A DNA stretch of 64,000 nucleotides from JANQOH01 sp965200095 (GCA_965200095.1 OZ241350.1:1-64000), one strand, 5' to 3'. Numbered from the stretch's first letter, positions 26,716 through 34,905 are shown. Made by a program: numbers and translations. Notes: generated by a model from the sequence alone, not told the origin.

Positions 26716-28380
26716 ATGTTCGCGCTCGCTTTTCGCTTTCCCGCCGGGCGCTACCATGCGACGTCATGGGGGCGAAACGTCAACGAGGCCGATATCGCCT
26801 GGCCGCCCGAGCCCTGGAGGCTGCTTCGCGCGCTGATCGCGGCGTATTGGCGGAAGGGCGATCGCGCACGCTGGCCCGAGGCGTATCTTGCGCGTTTGAT
26901 CGACGCACTGGCGAAAACGCTTCCCGTCTACCGTTTGCCGGAAGGCGCGATCCATGCGCATACCCGTCACTACATGCCGGTCGGGACGATCGATAAGGGC
27001 CGTGAGAAGACGTCTCTGATCTTCGACGCATTTGTCCGGCTGCCGGAAAGCGGAACGGTCGCGGTCGCCTGGCAGGCGGTTGCACTTGGGGACGATCTGT
27101 TCGCCTTCGCAGCCGATCTCGCCGCCGCCGTCGGCTATCTCGGTCGCGCCGAGAGCTGGACCGAGTGCGAAGCGCTCTCCGAATGGCGGGACGACGCCAA
27201 TTGCGGTCCCGCGGACGAGGGATATTCCGGCGACCCGGTGCGGCTTCTCGCGCCTCTCCAGCCTGAGGCGTATGCTGTCGAGCGCAACCGGCTGATCGCG
27301 AATGCTAGGGATCGGATTGTTGCTGCGGAAAAAAAGCCGTTGTCGCCGGGGAAGATTGAAGCGAAGATTGAGGAAGAATTTCGCAGCAAAAACCGGGATA
27401 CCTTGCCGGAACGTCTTGTCGATGCTCTCAGCCTTGACACCGCGGATTATCAGGACCGGGGCTGGAGCCGCCCTCCCGCCGCCCGCGAGATTCTCTACGC
27501 CCGCGACGCGCAGGTTGCCGCCGGCGTGACGGCCCGTGTTCCCGCTTACCGGCGCGGTTTGGCTTCCCGGCGGGGGTCGCTATCGACTGTGGCGCGATAC
27601 CTCCTTGCCGGCCGTCCTCGCCCTCGTGTCGAGGATACGGTCAAGATCGGGGAGCTTATGCGCCTGGCTGCGCTTTCTCAATTCGGCTGGAATCACGACA
27701 GCGCTACGGGTCGCAGAATTCCGCGGGCGCCATGGCAAATTTCGGGGCGCAGCGCCGACGGCGGCCGGTTGAACGAGCCGTCGCACGCCCACGCATTCTG
27801 GCTACCGGAAGACGCAGATTCCGATGGCTGGATCGATCATGTTTCGGTATTCATCGCGAGTGGCATCGACGACGAAGTCCGCGCCCGGCTCGACCGTATC
27901 GTCCGCCTCTGGGTTTCGCCGAAGCGACGCGGGGATGACGTAGAGGTCGAAGACGCGATGGCGATGGAATGGCGGCTCGCTCTGGAAGGCTTCGGTCGTC
28001 CCGCCGACTTCTCCGGAGGCGCGCGCATATTCGGCGTATCGAGGAGGTGGCGGAGCGTTACGCCTTTTCTCGCCGCCGGCCATCTCAAAGCCGCTGGTTA
28101 TGCCGGCGAGGTCCGACGTCTGATCGGGCGCCGTGGAATGGATGCGCGACGCGGTTTCAGCGCCGCCGATGTCGAGGTGAAGGAAAGGCGGGAAATACCC
28201 GTCGGCGGCGCCGGACGCCGGGCTATCCAATTTCACCGTTTCCGCTCGCGCGGCCGGGAGCGACAGCCCGACACGACCGGCGCTCTTCTCGACATCGTCT
28301 TTCCGAAACAGGTCGAAGGACCGCTCGCCCTTGGATACGGAAGCCATTTCGGCCTCGGACTTTTCACCGCCGTCGATTGA
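26716..28380 (+). CDS. csb2: type I-G Csb2 (Cas5-Cas6-like, GSU0054 family)
   Basis: The 554-residue protein begins MFALAFRFPAGRYHATSWG. The characteristic block WPPEPWRLLRALIAAYWR lies near residues 33-50 and a C-terminal glycine-rich RAMP ending GPLALGYGSHFGLGLF follows. Csb2 is regarded as a fusion of Cas5 and Cas6 functions: it caps the crRNA 5' end and processes pre-crRNA. It closes the operon; cas4-cas1 and cas2, which commonly follow in this subtype, are absent, and the downstream sequence turns into relics. Confidence 0.88.
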   Translation: MFALAFRFPAGRYHATSWGRNVNEADIAWPPEPWRLLRALIAAYWRKGDRARWPEAYLARLIDALAKTLPVYRLPEGAIHAHTRHYMPVGTIDKGREKTSLIFDAFVRLPESGTVAVAWQAVALGDDLFAFAADLAAAVGYLGRAESWTECEALSEWRDDANCGPADEGYSGDPVRLLAPLQPEAYAVERNRLIANARDRIVAAEKKPLSPGKIEAKIEEEFRSKNRDTLPERLVDALSLDTADYQDRGWSRPPAAREILYARDAQVAAGVTARVPAYRRGLASRRGSLSTVARYLLAGRPRPRVEDTVKIGELMRLAALSQFGWNHDSATGRRIPRAPWQISGRSADGGRLNEPSHAHAFWLPEDADSDGWIDHVSVFIASGIDDEVRARLDRIVRLWVSPKRRGDDVEVEDAMAMEWRLALEGFGRPADFSGGARIFGVSRRWRSVTPFLAAGHLKAAGYAGEVRRLIGRRGMDARRGFSAADVEVKERREIPVGGAGRRAIQFHRFRSRGRERQPDTTGALLDIVFPKQVEGPLALGYGSHFGLGLFTAVD

Positions 28381-28450
28381 ACGTTGAATTCCGCAACGCG
28401 ATTTTCGACGCTATGCGGCGAGAGTCGACGCTGCGCGCCGTCGGCCGGAA

Positions 28451-28664
28451 CGCCATAACCGCGGTTTTGCCGAGTCCGGTGGGGATATCCACGCCCGAAG
28501 GGAGTTCGCCGGCGGACAGGGCGCCGAACAACCGACGCTGCCACGGGAACGGGTCGTGGCCGGTCAGAGCCTTGAAATTCGCGTCGAATTCGCGCGCACT
28601 CATCGCGCATCCCTGCCTGCTTCGCCGCCATCGGCGCACAGCCGCAACCTACAACGGTTCGGGG
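28451..28664 (-). pseudogene. 5' fragment of a second GSU0051-type cas3 (copy 1)
   Basis: The minus-strand frame from ATG 28603 reads MSAREFDANFKALTGHDPFP, then WQRRLFGALSAGELPSG and DIPTGLGKTAVM, ending right after the Walker A lysine. This is the signature N-terminus of type I-U/I-G Cas3 helicases (FxxLTGxxPFPWQxxLF ... DIPTGLGKT) and differs from the intact cas3 in this window. After Walker A the sequence turns into unrelated coding-poor DNA. About 60 bp upstream of the ATG are shared with copy 2 at 30188-30393. It is a remnant of another cas locus, not of the adjacent gene. Confidence 0.7.
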
Positions 28665-28766
28665 GGGTGACGCCACGTGAGTCGGCTGTATGGTCACCCT
28701 GGCGCCCGAGCCAAGACCCAGACCCGCGGCTTCGGCTGCGTGAGGAGACGCTGGGCGCCTCCGGGC

Positions 28767-29078
28767 GCCGCAATTTCGTGTTCTCCGGTTCGGATCGATC
28801 CGGTGAAACGTGACCGGATATGTTTCGCGCGCGTCGGCGGCGCATTCGACCACTGCGCGCCGGAATTTTCCTGCGGCGTCCCTCCCCACGAATACCATCG
28901 TGCGATTCCTCTCGGGAACGGCCATGCCATGATCGATGAGGCGCTGCACATGCGAATAGTCTTTCGGCCGGATGTCAGGGCGTCGTTCCTCCTGTTTCTG
29001 CGCCGTGGCGGCGGATAGACGCACGAACTTCGATAACCCGCCGAGCGCGGCCAGGGCGCCGTCGTCCGGAACCGTCAC
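28767..29078 (-). pseudogene. fragment resembling a phage-type PBECR toxin-nuclease domain
   Basis: About 104 residues remain open on the minus strand: GGLSKFVRLSAATAQKQEE, then DYSHVQRLIDHG, MVFVGRDAAGKFRRAVVE and YPVTFHRIDPNR. The pattern (SxxTxxKQ, DYxxVQxLID, short strands with FR-VVE, then TFHR) resembles the phage Barnase-EndoU-colicin-RelE-like (PBECR) C-terminal nuclease domains attached to phage head proteins. No start codon or upstream domain can be assigned. Low to moderate confidence; a profile search would decide. Confidence 0.4.
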
Positions 29079-29533
29079 CGATCCGGAAGAGGCAGACCGA
29101 TCGTCCTGCGGCAATCGTGACTTCCTCTCCGGGTCCGCCGTCGCCGACAACGGAGACACTCGCCGCGGCGGTTGCGACGCCGACGACGCCGGATCGGCGA
29201 AAATTGTCGCGCGCCCCGGGGGCGAGGCCGGCGCCCGCTCCCGGAAATCCCGTTCGCCGAAACCAGGCGTATTCCCGGAATGCGACCTCTGAACAAGGCC
29301 CGGATTTTTTCGGGATCCGATCGCGGCCCGGCGGTTGCCTGTTCGGCTCGACTTCCGGCGGCAGCGCGAGGCGTCGACGGGACGACCGGGCGCCTCGATT
29401 CGATCCGGCTTGTCGTTGTTCGGGCATATTCGTTCCACGAAAGAGCGTGTGAGGAAATCGGGCGGCTTTCACTATGACGGTCGGATCGCCGAGGTGTCGG
29501 CATTGTAAAGACAATACCCACCGAGTAATACTT

Positions 29534-29637
29534 CGTCATTCCCGCGAAAGCGGGAATCCGGAGCGGCCGTCCGCTATATCGGCGCGGTTTTTCTTACGGA
29601 AACGCCGCAACAGATTCCCGCTTTCGCGGGAATGACG
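29534..29637. repeat. palindromic element, copy A
   Basis: Outer arms CGTCATTCCCGCGAAAGCGG and its reverse complement bracket a 50-60 bp centre containing GCGGCCGTCCGCTATATCGG and a GGTTTTTCTTA stretch. The whole unit is about 104 bp and forms a long hairpin. Four related units are at 29666, 29846, 45948 and 46186. Confidence 0.85.
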
Positions 29638-29665
29638 AAGAGTAGTAGCGTCTCTCGATTTCTTC

Positions 29666-29765
29666 ACACACTCGAAAGCGGGAATCCAGAGGCGGCCGTC
29701 CGCAATGTCGGCCCGGTTTTTCTTATGGAACCGCCGCAAATAAATTCCCGCTTTCGAGCGTGTGA
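29666..29765. repeat. palindromic element, copy B (diverged arms)
   Basis: Arms here are CACTCGAAAGCGGGAATCC and ATTCCCGCTTTCGAGCGTG, so the outer CGTCATTCCCG half is replaced by a CACACTCG sequence. The centre (GGCGGCCGTCCGCAATGTCG, then CCCGGTTTTTCTTATGG) is the same as in the other copies. Confidence 0.75.
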
Positions 29766-29845
29766 AGAAATCGGGTGGCCCTCATCGTGACGGACGGATC
29801 GCCGAAGTGCCGGCATTGTAAAGACAATACCCACCGAATAATACT

Positions 29846-29950
29846 CGTCATTCCCGCGAAAGCGGGAATCCGGAGGCGACCGTCCGCTATATCGGCCCGG
29901 TTTTCCTTGCAGGAACGCCGCGATAGATTCCCGCTTTCGCGGGAATGACG
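29846..29950. repeat. palindromic element, copy C
   Basis: CGTCATTCCCGCGAAAGCGG arms with centre CGTCCGCTATATCGGCCCGG. It is preceded by the GTAAAGACAATACCCACCGA spacer that also precedes copies A and E, so the repeated unit is larger than the hairpin. Confidence 0.85.
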
Positions 29951-30080
29951 AGTATTTGTAAGGTCGTCCGATTTCTTCACATGCCCTTTCGCGGGAATGG
30001 CGAAGAGCGATGCGGAATCTCGATTTCTTCACACGCTCTTTCTCGGGAATTACCGATGCAGGGGGCGGATTCTCGCAATG

Positions 30081-30168
30081 CCGTCACGCATTGTCATGCG
30101 CCGACGGCGGGTTCGGAAACGTCGTAAGGCGCCGCTGCCGCAGGCGAAACGGGTTATGCAGAGGTCTC
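30081..30168 (-). repeat. IS5-end-like MITE half, copy 1
   Basis: On the minus strand it starts GAGACCTCTGCATAACCCG, the kind of terminal repeat found on IS5-group elements, and runs through TTTCCGAACCCGCCGTCGGC. The same 90-100 bp occurs in opposite orientation at 45772-45870 with an about 12-bp indel. No transposase is inside. Confidence 0.55.
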
Positions 30169-30187
30169 GGAATATCCGAATTCGATC

Positions 30188-30393
30188 GACCGCGGTTTCG
30201 CCGGGTCCGGCGGGAATATCCACGCCCGACGGGAGTTCGCCGGCGGACAGGGCGCCGAACAACCGACGCTGCCGCGGAAATGGGTCGTGGCCGGTCGGAG
30301 CCCTGAAACTCGCGTCGAATTCGCGCGCAATCGTCGCGCATCCCTGCCTGCTTCGCCGCCATCAGCGCACGGTTGCAATCTATGGCGGTCCCG
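30188..30393 (-). pseudogene. 5' fragment of the second cas3 (copy 2, more decayed)
   Basis: This directly repeats about 205 bp of 28460-28664. The start ATG has become ACG, PFPWQ has become PFPRQ, and the Walker A GLGKT has become GPGET, losing the lysine. Like copy 1 it stops being recognisable just after Walker A. Its upstream end abuts the ISNCY relic at 30397. Confidence 0.65.
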
Positions 30394-30396
30394 GCG

Positions 30397-30545
30397 TGTC
30401 GGGAACAATCGGCATCGACCGCTTCGATGCGGCTTCCTCCCGCTCGCCTTCGATGAGCCTCCCCTCCCTAGTCGTAACCCGCCGGCGCCGGCCGGCGAGC
30501 GCCGCCGGGCCGCCGTCGCGATACGCGCGCGCCCGAACATGCGCC
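30397..30545 (-). pseudogene. relic of the 3' end of the ISNCY-like element
   Basis: It begins TGTCGGGAACAATCGG, matching the left terminal repeat TGTCGAGAACAATCGG of the intact element at 54919. On the minus strand it encodes YRDGGPAALAG, then REGRLIEGEREEAA, the C-terminus of the intact transposase (YPDGGLAVFAG, REGRLIEGEREEAA). Only about 150 bp survive. Confidence 0.65.
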
Positions 30546-30742
30546 CGGACCGTCCCCGCGCTTGCGGCGAGCGGGCCGCGCTCGGGTCACGCCCGGTTGC
30601 GCAAGCGCACGCCCAATCTGCGGCGGCCCGGCCTGTCGGCGACACGAGCTTGATTGGCGGTCCTCCACCGCCGATAATGCGCCCGGGCGGCGAGACCGAC
30701 GACACCGCAACGACCGCCGCCCGGACATATGGGAGGAAGGCG

Positions 30743-31810
30743 ATGAGACAACTCAGATCCCTGGCTGTCGCGAGCGCGGCGGGCGCGGCGATGACGCTCG
30801 CCGGCGGCGGCGCGGTGGCGGAGTGCACCGCCGACAATATCGACGGCTGCGTCGGCAAGCCGTGGGTCGACGGCAACATGATGGAGACGCCGCTCGGCTC
30901 GAAGTGGTGGCCGCACCCGATGTGGGGCGAGGGCGACCAGGCGGGTTCGACCAACTGGTACAAGCAGCCCGAAGTGGTCCTGCGCGCCGTGGCGTTGATC
31001 GAGCAGGGCAAGACGATGAAACTCGGCCACGAATACACGGCCGAGATGCCTCTGTTCGGCGCGCGCAAATTCTCGCTGCGCATCCCCGGCACGCCCACCG
31101 GCGGCCCCTTCGGCCCGAACAAGATCATGTGGAACGATGAGTTCCTGTCCACCGAGATCGGTCAGGTGGGAACCCAGTTCGACGGTCTGGGCCATATCGG
31201 CGTGCAGGTCGGCGCCGACGGCGACAAGAACGAAATGCGCTGGTACAACGGCTTCACCGCCGCCGAAATGGGCGGCCCCTACGGCCTCAACGCGCTCGGC
31301 ACGGAAATGCTGAACCCCATCGTCGCGCGCGGCATCCTGCTCGACATCGCCGGCTACCGCGGCGTCGACGCCATGATGAAGGGCGAAGAGATCCTCATGG
31401 ACGATGTCATGGGCGCTCTCGCGGCGCAGGGGATGAACGACTACGAGCCCGCCGCGGGCGACGCCATCATCTTCCGCACCGGCTGGGAAATGCACTGGAG
31501 CGACCCGCCGACCTACAATGACGGCTGCCCCGGCATCGGCATGGAAGTCGCGCGCTGGGTCGCCGAGGTCGTGCAGGCCGGCGTCACCGGCGGCGACACC
31601 TGGCCCGTCGACGCGGTCCCGAACCCGGACCCCGCATGCGCCTTCTGCGTGCATCAGTATCTCCAGACCCGTCACGGGATCGTGAACCAGGAGAACATGA
31701 AGCTCAGCGAGGCGGCGGCTGCGGGCCTCTACGAGTTCGCCTATTTCTACAGCCCGGTGCCGGTGAAGGGCGCCACGGGCTCCATCGGCGCTCCGGTCGC
31801 CATCTACTAG
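30743..31810 (+). CDS. cyclase-family (PF04199, kynurenine formamidase-like) exported protein
   Basis: The 355-residue protein has an N-terminal signal peptide ending near GGGAVAEC. The cyclase-family fold shows SLRIPGTPTGGPFG, then GTQFDGLGHIGV in place of the usual THxDxxxH metal motif, followed by RGILLDIAG, DVMGALAAQ and DAIIFRTGWEMHW. The family hydrolyses amide or lactone rings with a bound metal. The altered motif (Gln for His) means metal binding should be tested. GGAGGAAGGCG precedes the ATG. Ends with VKGATGSIGAPVAIY. A strong hairpin follows the stop. The substrate is unknown. Confidence 0.78.
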   Translation: MRQLRSLAVASAAGAAMTLAGGGAVAECTADNIDGCVGKPWVDGNMMETPLGSKWWPHPMWGEGDQAGSTNWYKQPEVVLRAVALIEQGKTMKLGHEYTAEMPLFGARKFSLRIPGTPTGGPFGPNKIMWNDEFLSTEIGQVGTQFDGLGHIGVQVGADGDKNEMRWYNGFTAAEMGGPYGLNALGTEMLNPIVARGILLDIAGYRGVDAMMKGEEILMDDVMGALAAQGMNDYEPAAGDAIIFRTGWEMHWSDPPTYNDGCPGIGMEVARWVAEVVQAGVTGGDTWPVDAVPNPDPACAFCVHQYLQTRHGIVNQENMKLSEAAAAGLYEFAYFYSPVPVKGATGSIGAPVAIY

Positions 31811-31833
31811 ACCGGACGCGGCGAAAGGCGCGG

Positions 31834-31863
31834 GGCGGGGCGCGCCCGGCGGCGCGCCCCGCC
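31834..31863 (+). terminator. GC-rich hairpin after the cyclase gene
   Basis: GGCGGGGCGCGCC, loop CGGC, then the exact complement GGCGCGCCCCGCC; a 13-bp stem 24 bp after the stop at 31810. No T-tract, so it may pause or protect the 3' end rather than terminate alone. Confidence 0.5.
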
Positions 31864-31917
31864 GTCGCCCGGCGGAGCCTCGCCGGAACGGACACGCCGG
31901 ACCAGAAAGGACGAACG

Positions 31918-32472
31918 ATGGCCGAAACCCAGCCGGTCTGCGATTTCGGGTGGCCCGCGCCGCCCTTCACCCTCCCCGGGGTCGACGGCAAGACCCGCCG
32001 CCTCGCCGATCTGCGCGGCGAACGCGGCACGGTCGTTGCGTTCATCTGCAACCACTGTCCGTATGTGAAGGCCATTCACGGGCTTCTCGTGCGCGACGCC
32101 CGCGACCTCGCGGCGGTCGGCGTCGCTTTCGTCGCCGTCGCTTCGAACGATACCGAGGCCTATCCGGAGGACAGTTTCGACAACATGGTCGCGGTGGCGC
32201 GCGAGAAGGGCTTCCCGTTCCCCTATCTGTTCGACGAGTCGCAGGATGTCGCGCGCGCCTACGGCGCCGTCTGCACGCCGGACTTCTTCGGCCTCGACGC
32301 GCGGCTGGGCCTGCAATATCGCGGCCGGCTCGATGCGACGAAGACCTCCCCCGTCCCCGGCGCGCGGCGCGATCTCTACGAGGCGATGAAACTCGTCGCC
32401 GAGACCGGCCGCGGACCGGAGGAGCAGATCCCGTCCATGGGATGCTCGATCAAGTGGCGGGAGGCGGCGTAG
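31918..32472 (+). CDS. thioredoxin-fold redoxin (AhpC/TSA-like)
   Basis: The 184-residue cytoplasmic protein of the peroxiredoxin-like thioredoxin family shows APPFTLPGVDGKTRRLADLRG, then VVAFICNHCPYVKAIH with a CxxC pair, VASNDTEAYPEDSFDNM and GAVCTPDFFGLD. These match the common single-domain proteins with CNHCPYV active site. Probable thiol reductase or peroxidase. The GC hairpin at 31834-31863 separates it from the cyclase gene. Confidence 0.82.
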   Translation: MAETQPVCDFGWPAPPFTLPGVDGKTRRLADLRGERGTVVAFICNHCPYVKAIHGLLVRDARDLAAVGVAFVAVASNDTEAYPEDSFDNMVAVAREKGFPFPYLFDESQDVARAYGAVCTPDFFGLDARLGLQYRGRLDATKTSPVPGARRDLYEAMKLVAETGRGPEEQIPSMGCSIKWREAA

Positions 32473-32500
32473 CGGGCGCTTCGCCGCGCCCCGACGGCGC

Positions 32501-33208
32501 TCAGAAGGTCTCCACCCACGGGCGCAGTTCGACTTCCCAGGTCCACGCGCTGCGGCGCTGGCGGAGGACCGCGACATACGCCTCGGCGATGGCGTCGGGG
32601 CGCAGCATGGAATCGGGCGCGTCTTCCGGTTCGGAGCGTCCGGGGATGAGGATGCTGCCGTCGATCACGAAATGCGCGACGTGGATGTTCTTCGGGGCCA
32701 GTTCGCGCGCCATGCTCTGGGCGAGACCGCGCAGCCCGAATTTGCCCATGGCGAAACTCGCCGAATTGGCGTAACCCTTCACGCTGGCCGAAGCGCCGGT
32801 GAAGAGGATCGCGCCTTCGCCCGCCGCGATCATGCGCCGCGCCGCCTGTCGCGCCACCAGAAAGCCGCCGAACAGCGTCACGGCGAGCGCGTTCGCGACT
32901 TCGCCCGGCTCGAGGTCGACCACCGCCGCGCGGCGCCGCGCGGACGGGTTGTAGACCACCGCCGAGGGCGCGCCGAAGCCTTCGTCGAACCAGTCGAAAA
33001 GCGCCTCGACCTGTCCTTCGTCGCTCGCGTCGCACGGATGGGCGCGGGCGCCGGTCTCGGTGCACAGCGCCGCGAGCTTGTCTGCGTCGCGCGCCGCGAG
33101 GGCGACGGCCATGCCCTCGCGCGCGAACGCCCGTGCGAGCGAAGCGCTCAAACCGCCGCCGGCGCCCACGATGAGCGCCGTCTTCCGCGTCGTGCCGTCT
33201 GCCGCCAT
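32501..33208 (-). CDS. short-chain dehydrogenase/reductase with Phe in place of the catalytic Tyr
   Basis: The 235-residue protein has a Rossmann motif LIVGAGGGLSASLARAFARE, then ARAHPCDASDE and VYNPSARRR (usual NNAG region) and the active-site region LFTGASASVKGY followed by SASFAMGKFGLRGLAQS. The YxxxK of classical SDRs reads FxxxK; a group of divergent SDRs carries this change naturally, so loss of function is not implied. The start ATG at 33208 was chosen because the Rossmann strand follows at the normal distance. Substrate unknown. Confidence 0.78.
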   Translation of the reverse strand: MAADGTTRKTALIVGAGGGLSASLARAFAREGMAVALAARDADKLAALCTETGARAHPCDASDEGQVEALFDWFDEGFGAPSAVVYNPSARRRAAVVDLEPGEVANALAVTLFGGFLVARQAARRMIAAGEGAILFTGASASVKGYANSASFAMGKFGLRGLAQSMARELAPKNIHVAHFVIDGSILIPGRSEPEDAPDSMLRPDAIAEAYVAVLRQRRSAWTWEVELRPWVETF

Positions 33209-33284
33209 GGCGTGTCTCCTTCGGTTCTGTCGGTTTCCGGGATATCGAACGGACCGGTCGGCGTTTCCCTTCGTCTCTCCGGCG

Positions 33285-34355
33285 TCACTTCCGGACGCGC
33301 GCCGCCCGGCGATAGGCGAGCGCATAAAGCGCCGCCAGCAGCGCGAAGGCGGCCAGCGACCATTCGCGGTTGTTCGGCGCGATGACGACCGCGGCCGATC
33401 CGGCCAGAGCGCCCCCCCACATCAGCACGCCGGTCGCCGGATTGGCCAGACGGTCGTCCCCCGCCGCGCGCGCCAGGCGCTTGCCGTAGCGCCGATAGAC
33501 CAGCATGTGCAGGTGCAATCCGTCCGGCCGGTAGGGGCTGCGGTCCCGACGCACCTTGCGCGCCACCGAGAACGCGACTTCGAGCAGCGGATACGCGACG
33601 ACCACTACGCTCGCCCAGGCGGACACTTCCGGGTTCCGCACCGGGACCATCGCCGCGACGGCGGCGAGGAGGAACCCGAGGAGATAGGCGCCGCCGTCTC
33701 CCAGGAACACATGGCCGCCGGGGAAGTTGACCGGCAGGAAGCCGAGCAGGACCGCGGCGAGGACCAGGCAAAACGAGGCGAGCGGCGCATCGCCCGCGCC
33801 GAGCGACACGCCGGCGAATGCGAACAGCGCCACGACAGCGGTCCCGGTCGCGAGTCCGTGAAAACCGTCGATGATGTTCACCGCATGCGCGACGCCCCCT
33901 ATCCCGAAGGCGGTGAACACGAGCGCCGCGGCCGGAAGCGCCGCCAGCGCCTCGTTGAGGACGGGGACGCCGACCTCGGCGACGACGTAGCCGCTCCACA
34001 GGCAGAAGGCGAGGCCCGCGGCCACCGTGGCGGCGAGACGCGGGAAGACGCCGAAATTCCCGGTGATGTCCTCCGCGAGGCCGGCCGCCATCGCGATGCC
34101 GCCGCAGGCGACCGTCATCCACAGGAGGTCGCGCAGCGGCTGCGGCGCCGCGAGGGCGGCCGCGCACGCGCCGGCATAGACGGCGAGACCGCCGATGCGC
34201 GGGGTGGGCGCATCGTGGAACTTCTGCGGTCCCGCGCGGTGGTCGTAACTGAGGGCGCCGTGCCAGCGCCCGGTGAGAGCGATCGCGAGGCCGACGGCGA
34301 GCGCCGTCGCAAGGCCCAGGGCCGCCGGCGCGGCGACAGGCATGAGAGCGTGCAC
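33285..34355 (-). CDS. WecA/MraY-like polyprenyl-phosphate sugar-1-phosphate transferase
   Basis: The 356-residue protein has about ten membrane helices. Family motifs on the cytoplasmic loops are FHDAPTPRIGGLAVY, GLAEDITGNFGVFPRL (the DDxxG equivalent reads AEDITG), VNIIDGFHGLATG, FLGDGGAYLLGF and the late DGLHLHMLVYRRYG. It links a nucleotide sugar phosphate to undecaprenyl phosphate to start a surface polysaccharide. No glycosyltransferase cluster is adjacent. The start may instead be the ATG four codons inward. Confidence 0.82.
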   Translation of the reverse strand: MHALMPVAAPAALGLATALAVGLAIALTGRWHGALSYDHRAGPQKFHDAPTPRIGGLAVYAGACAAALAAPQPLRDLLWMTVACGGIAMAAGLAEDITGNFGVFPRLAATVAAGLAFCLWSGYVVAEVGVPVLNEALAALPAAALVFTAFGIGGVAHAVNIIDGFHGLATGTAVVALFAFAGVSLGAGDAPLASFCLVLAAVLLGFLPVNFPGGHVFLGDGGAYLLGFLLAAVAAMVPVRNPEVSAWASVVVVAYPLLEVAFSVARKVRRDRSPYRPDGLHLHMLVYRRYGKRLARAAGDDRLANPATGVLMWGGALAGSAAVVIAPNNREWSLAAFALLAALYALAYRRAARVRK

Positions 34356-34400
34356 GGGGGCGACCTTCGGGCGGTTTCCCCGGGGCGCGGGCGCGGCGGC

Positions 34401-34775
34401 CTATTCGGGCTGCGCCGTCTCGCCCTCCGGCGCCTCGTCGCGGAGTTCGACCAGGATGAACGTCGCGAGATCGGCGATCTCGGCGGGTTCGAGGATTGCC
34501 TTGAAGGTGGGCATCCCGCGGTCCTGGCGCCCCTCGGAGATGACCTCGACGATCTCTCCGGCGGTGAGAGCCGTCGTGCGCAGGTTGGCGGCGTAACCGC
34601 CATAGCCCGGCCCGCCGCGTCCGTCCGCCTTGTGGCAGCTCGTGCACAGTCCGAACGTTTCCGCAGTGTCGCGCCGGGGGATGTCGCTCTCGGCAAGGGC
34701 GGCGGGGGCGGCGAGCGCGGCGGCGAGCGCCGCGGCGCCGAGGCGTCCGGCGGGGCGGGCGAAGTCGCTCGTCAT
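34401..34775 (-). CDS. class I c-type cytochrome, probable electron acceptor of the PQQ dehydrogenase
   Basis: The 124-residue periplasmic protein has a signal peptide to about residue 29 (APAALAES). The haem-binding motif is CTSCH (C44, C47, H48), followed by GRGGPGYGGYAANLR and a distal Met in RQDRGMPTFKAIL. It lies downstream of a PQQ-dependent alcohol dehydrogenase on the same strand, 130 bp away across a palindrome, so it is the likely electron acceptor. Confidence 0.82.
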   Translation of the reverse strand: MTSDFARPAGRLGAAALAAALAAPAALAESDIPRRDTAETFGLCTSCHKADGRGGPGYGGYAANLRTTALTAGEIVEVISEGRQDRGMPTFKAILEPAEIADLATFILVELRDEAPEGETAQPE

Positions 34776-34824
34776 GGCGCACGGTCTCCGGCATCGGTCG
34801 AGGGGGGGGGGGACGGGAAAGGAA

Positions 34825-34850
34825 GGAGCGGGCCGGCGCCGGCCCGCTCC
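34825..34850. terminator. perfect 26-bp palindrome between the PQQ dehydrogenase and cytochrome genes
   Basis: GGAGCGGGCCGGC followed directly by its complement GCCGGCCCGCTCC. Read on the minus strand it is a strong hairpin after the dehydrogenase stop, with a pyrimidine/C-rich tract behind it. It may attenuate transcription into the cytochrome gene. Confidence 0.45.
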
Positions 34851-34905
34851 CCGTCGCAGCGGCCACGCGGGGCCGCGGTCTTCGTCTCTCCTTGAGTCTT
34901 CCGGT

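Larger units (their letters stand above)
28381..30742. other. 2.36-kb relic and repeat region downstream of the cas operon
   Basis: It contains no intact gene. In order: a cas3 5'-end fragment (minus), a toxin-nuclease-like fragment (minus), three palindromic elements, an IS5-end-like MITE half, a second cas3 fragment (minus) and an ISNCY-element end. No CRISPR repeat-spacer periodicity is visible. The last 200 bp before 30743 hold the promoter region of the cyclase gene, in which no clear boxes stand out. Confidence 0.6.

Noticed and set aside
28233..29438. A 401-residue minus-strand frame as one gene
   Set aside because: It starts in low-complexity sequence, runs through unrelated blocks and ends antisense to csb2. 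Only the middle 104 residues look like protein.
29534..29950. Possible CRISPR array next to the cas operon
   Set aside because: The repeats are about 105-bp inverted-repeat elements at irregular spacing with conserved interiors, not 28-37 bp direct repeats with unique spacers; the same units also occur far away at 45.9-46.3 kb.
34800..34812. Poly-G run as a phase-variable tract
   Set aside because: It lies in the non-coding gap between the cytochrome and dehydrogenase genes, away from any visible promoter element; it could equally be a sequencing-prone homopolymer.
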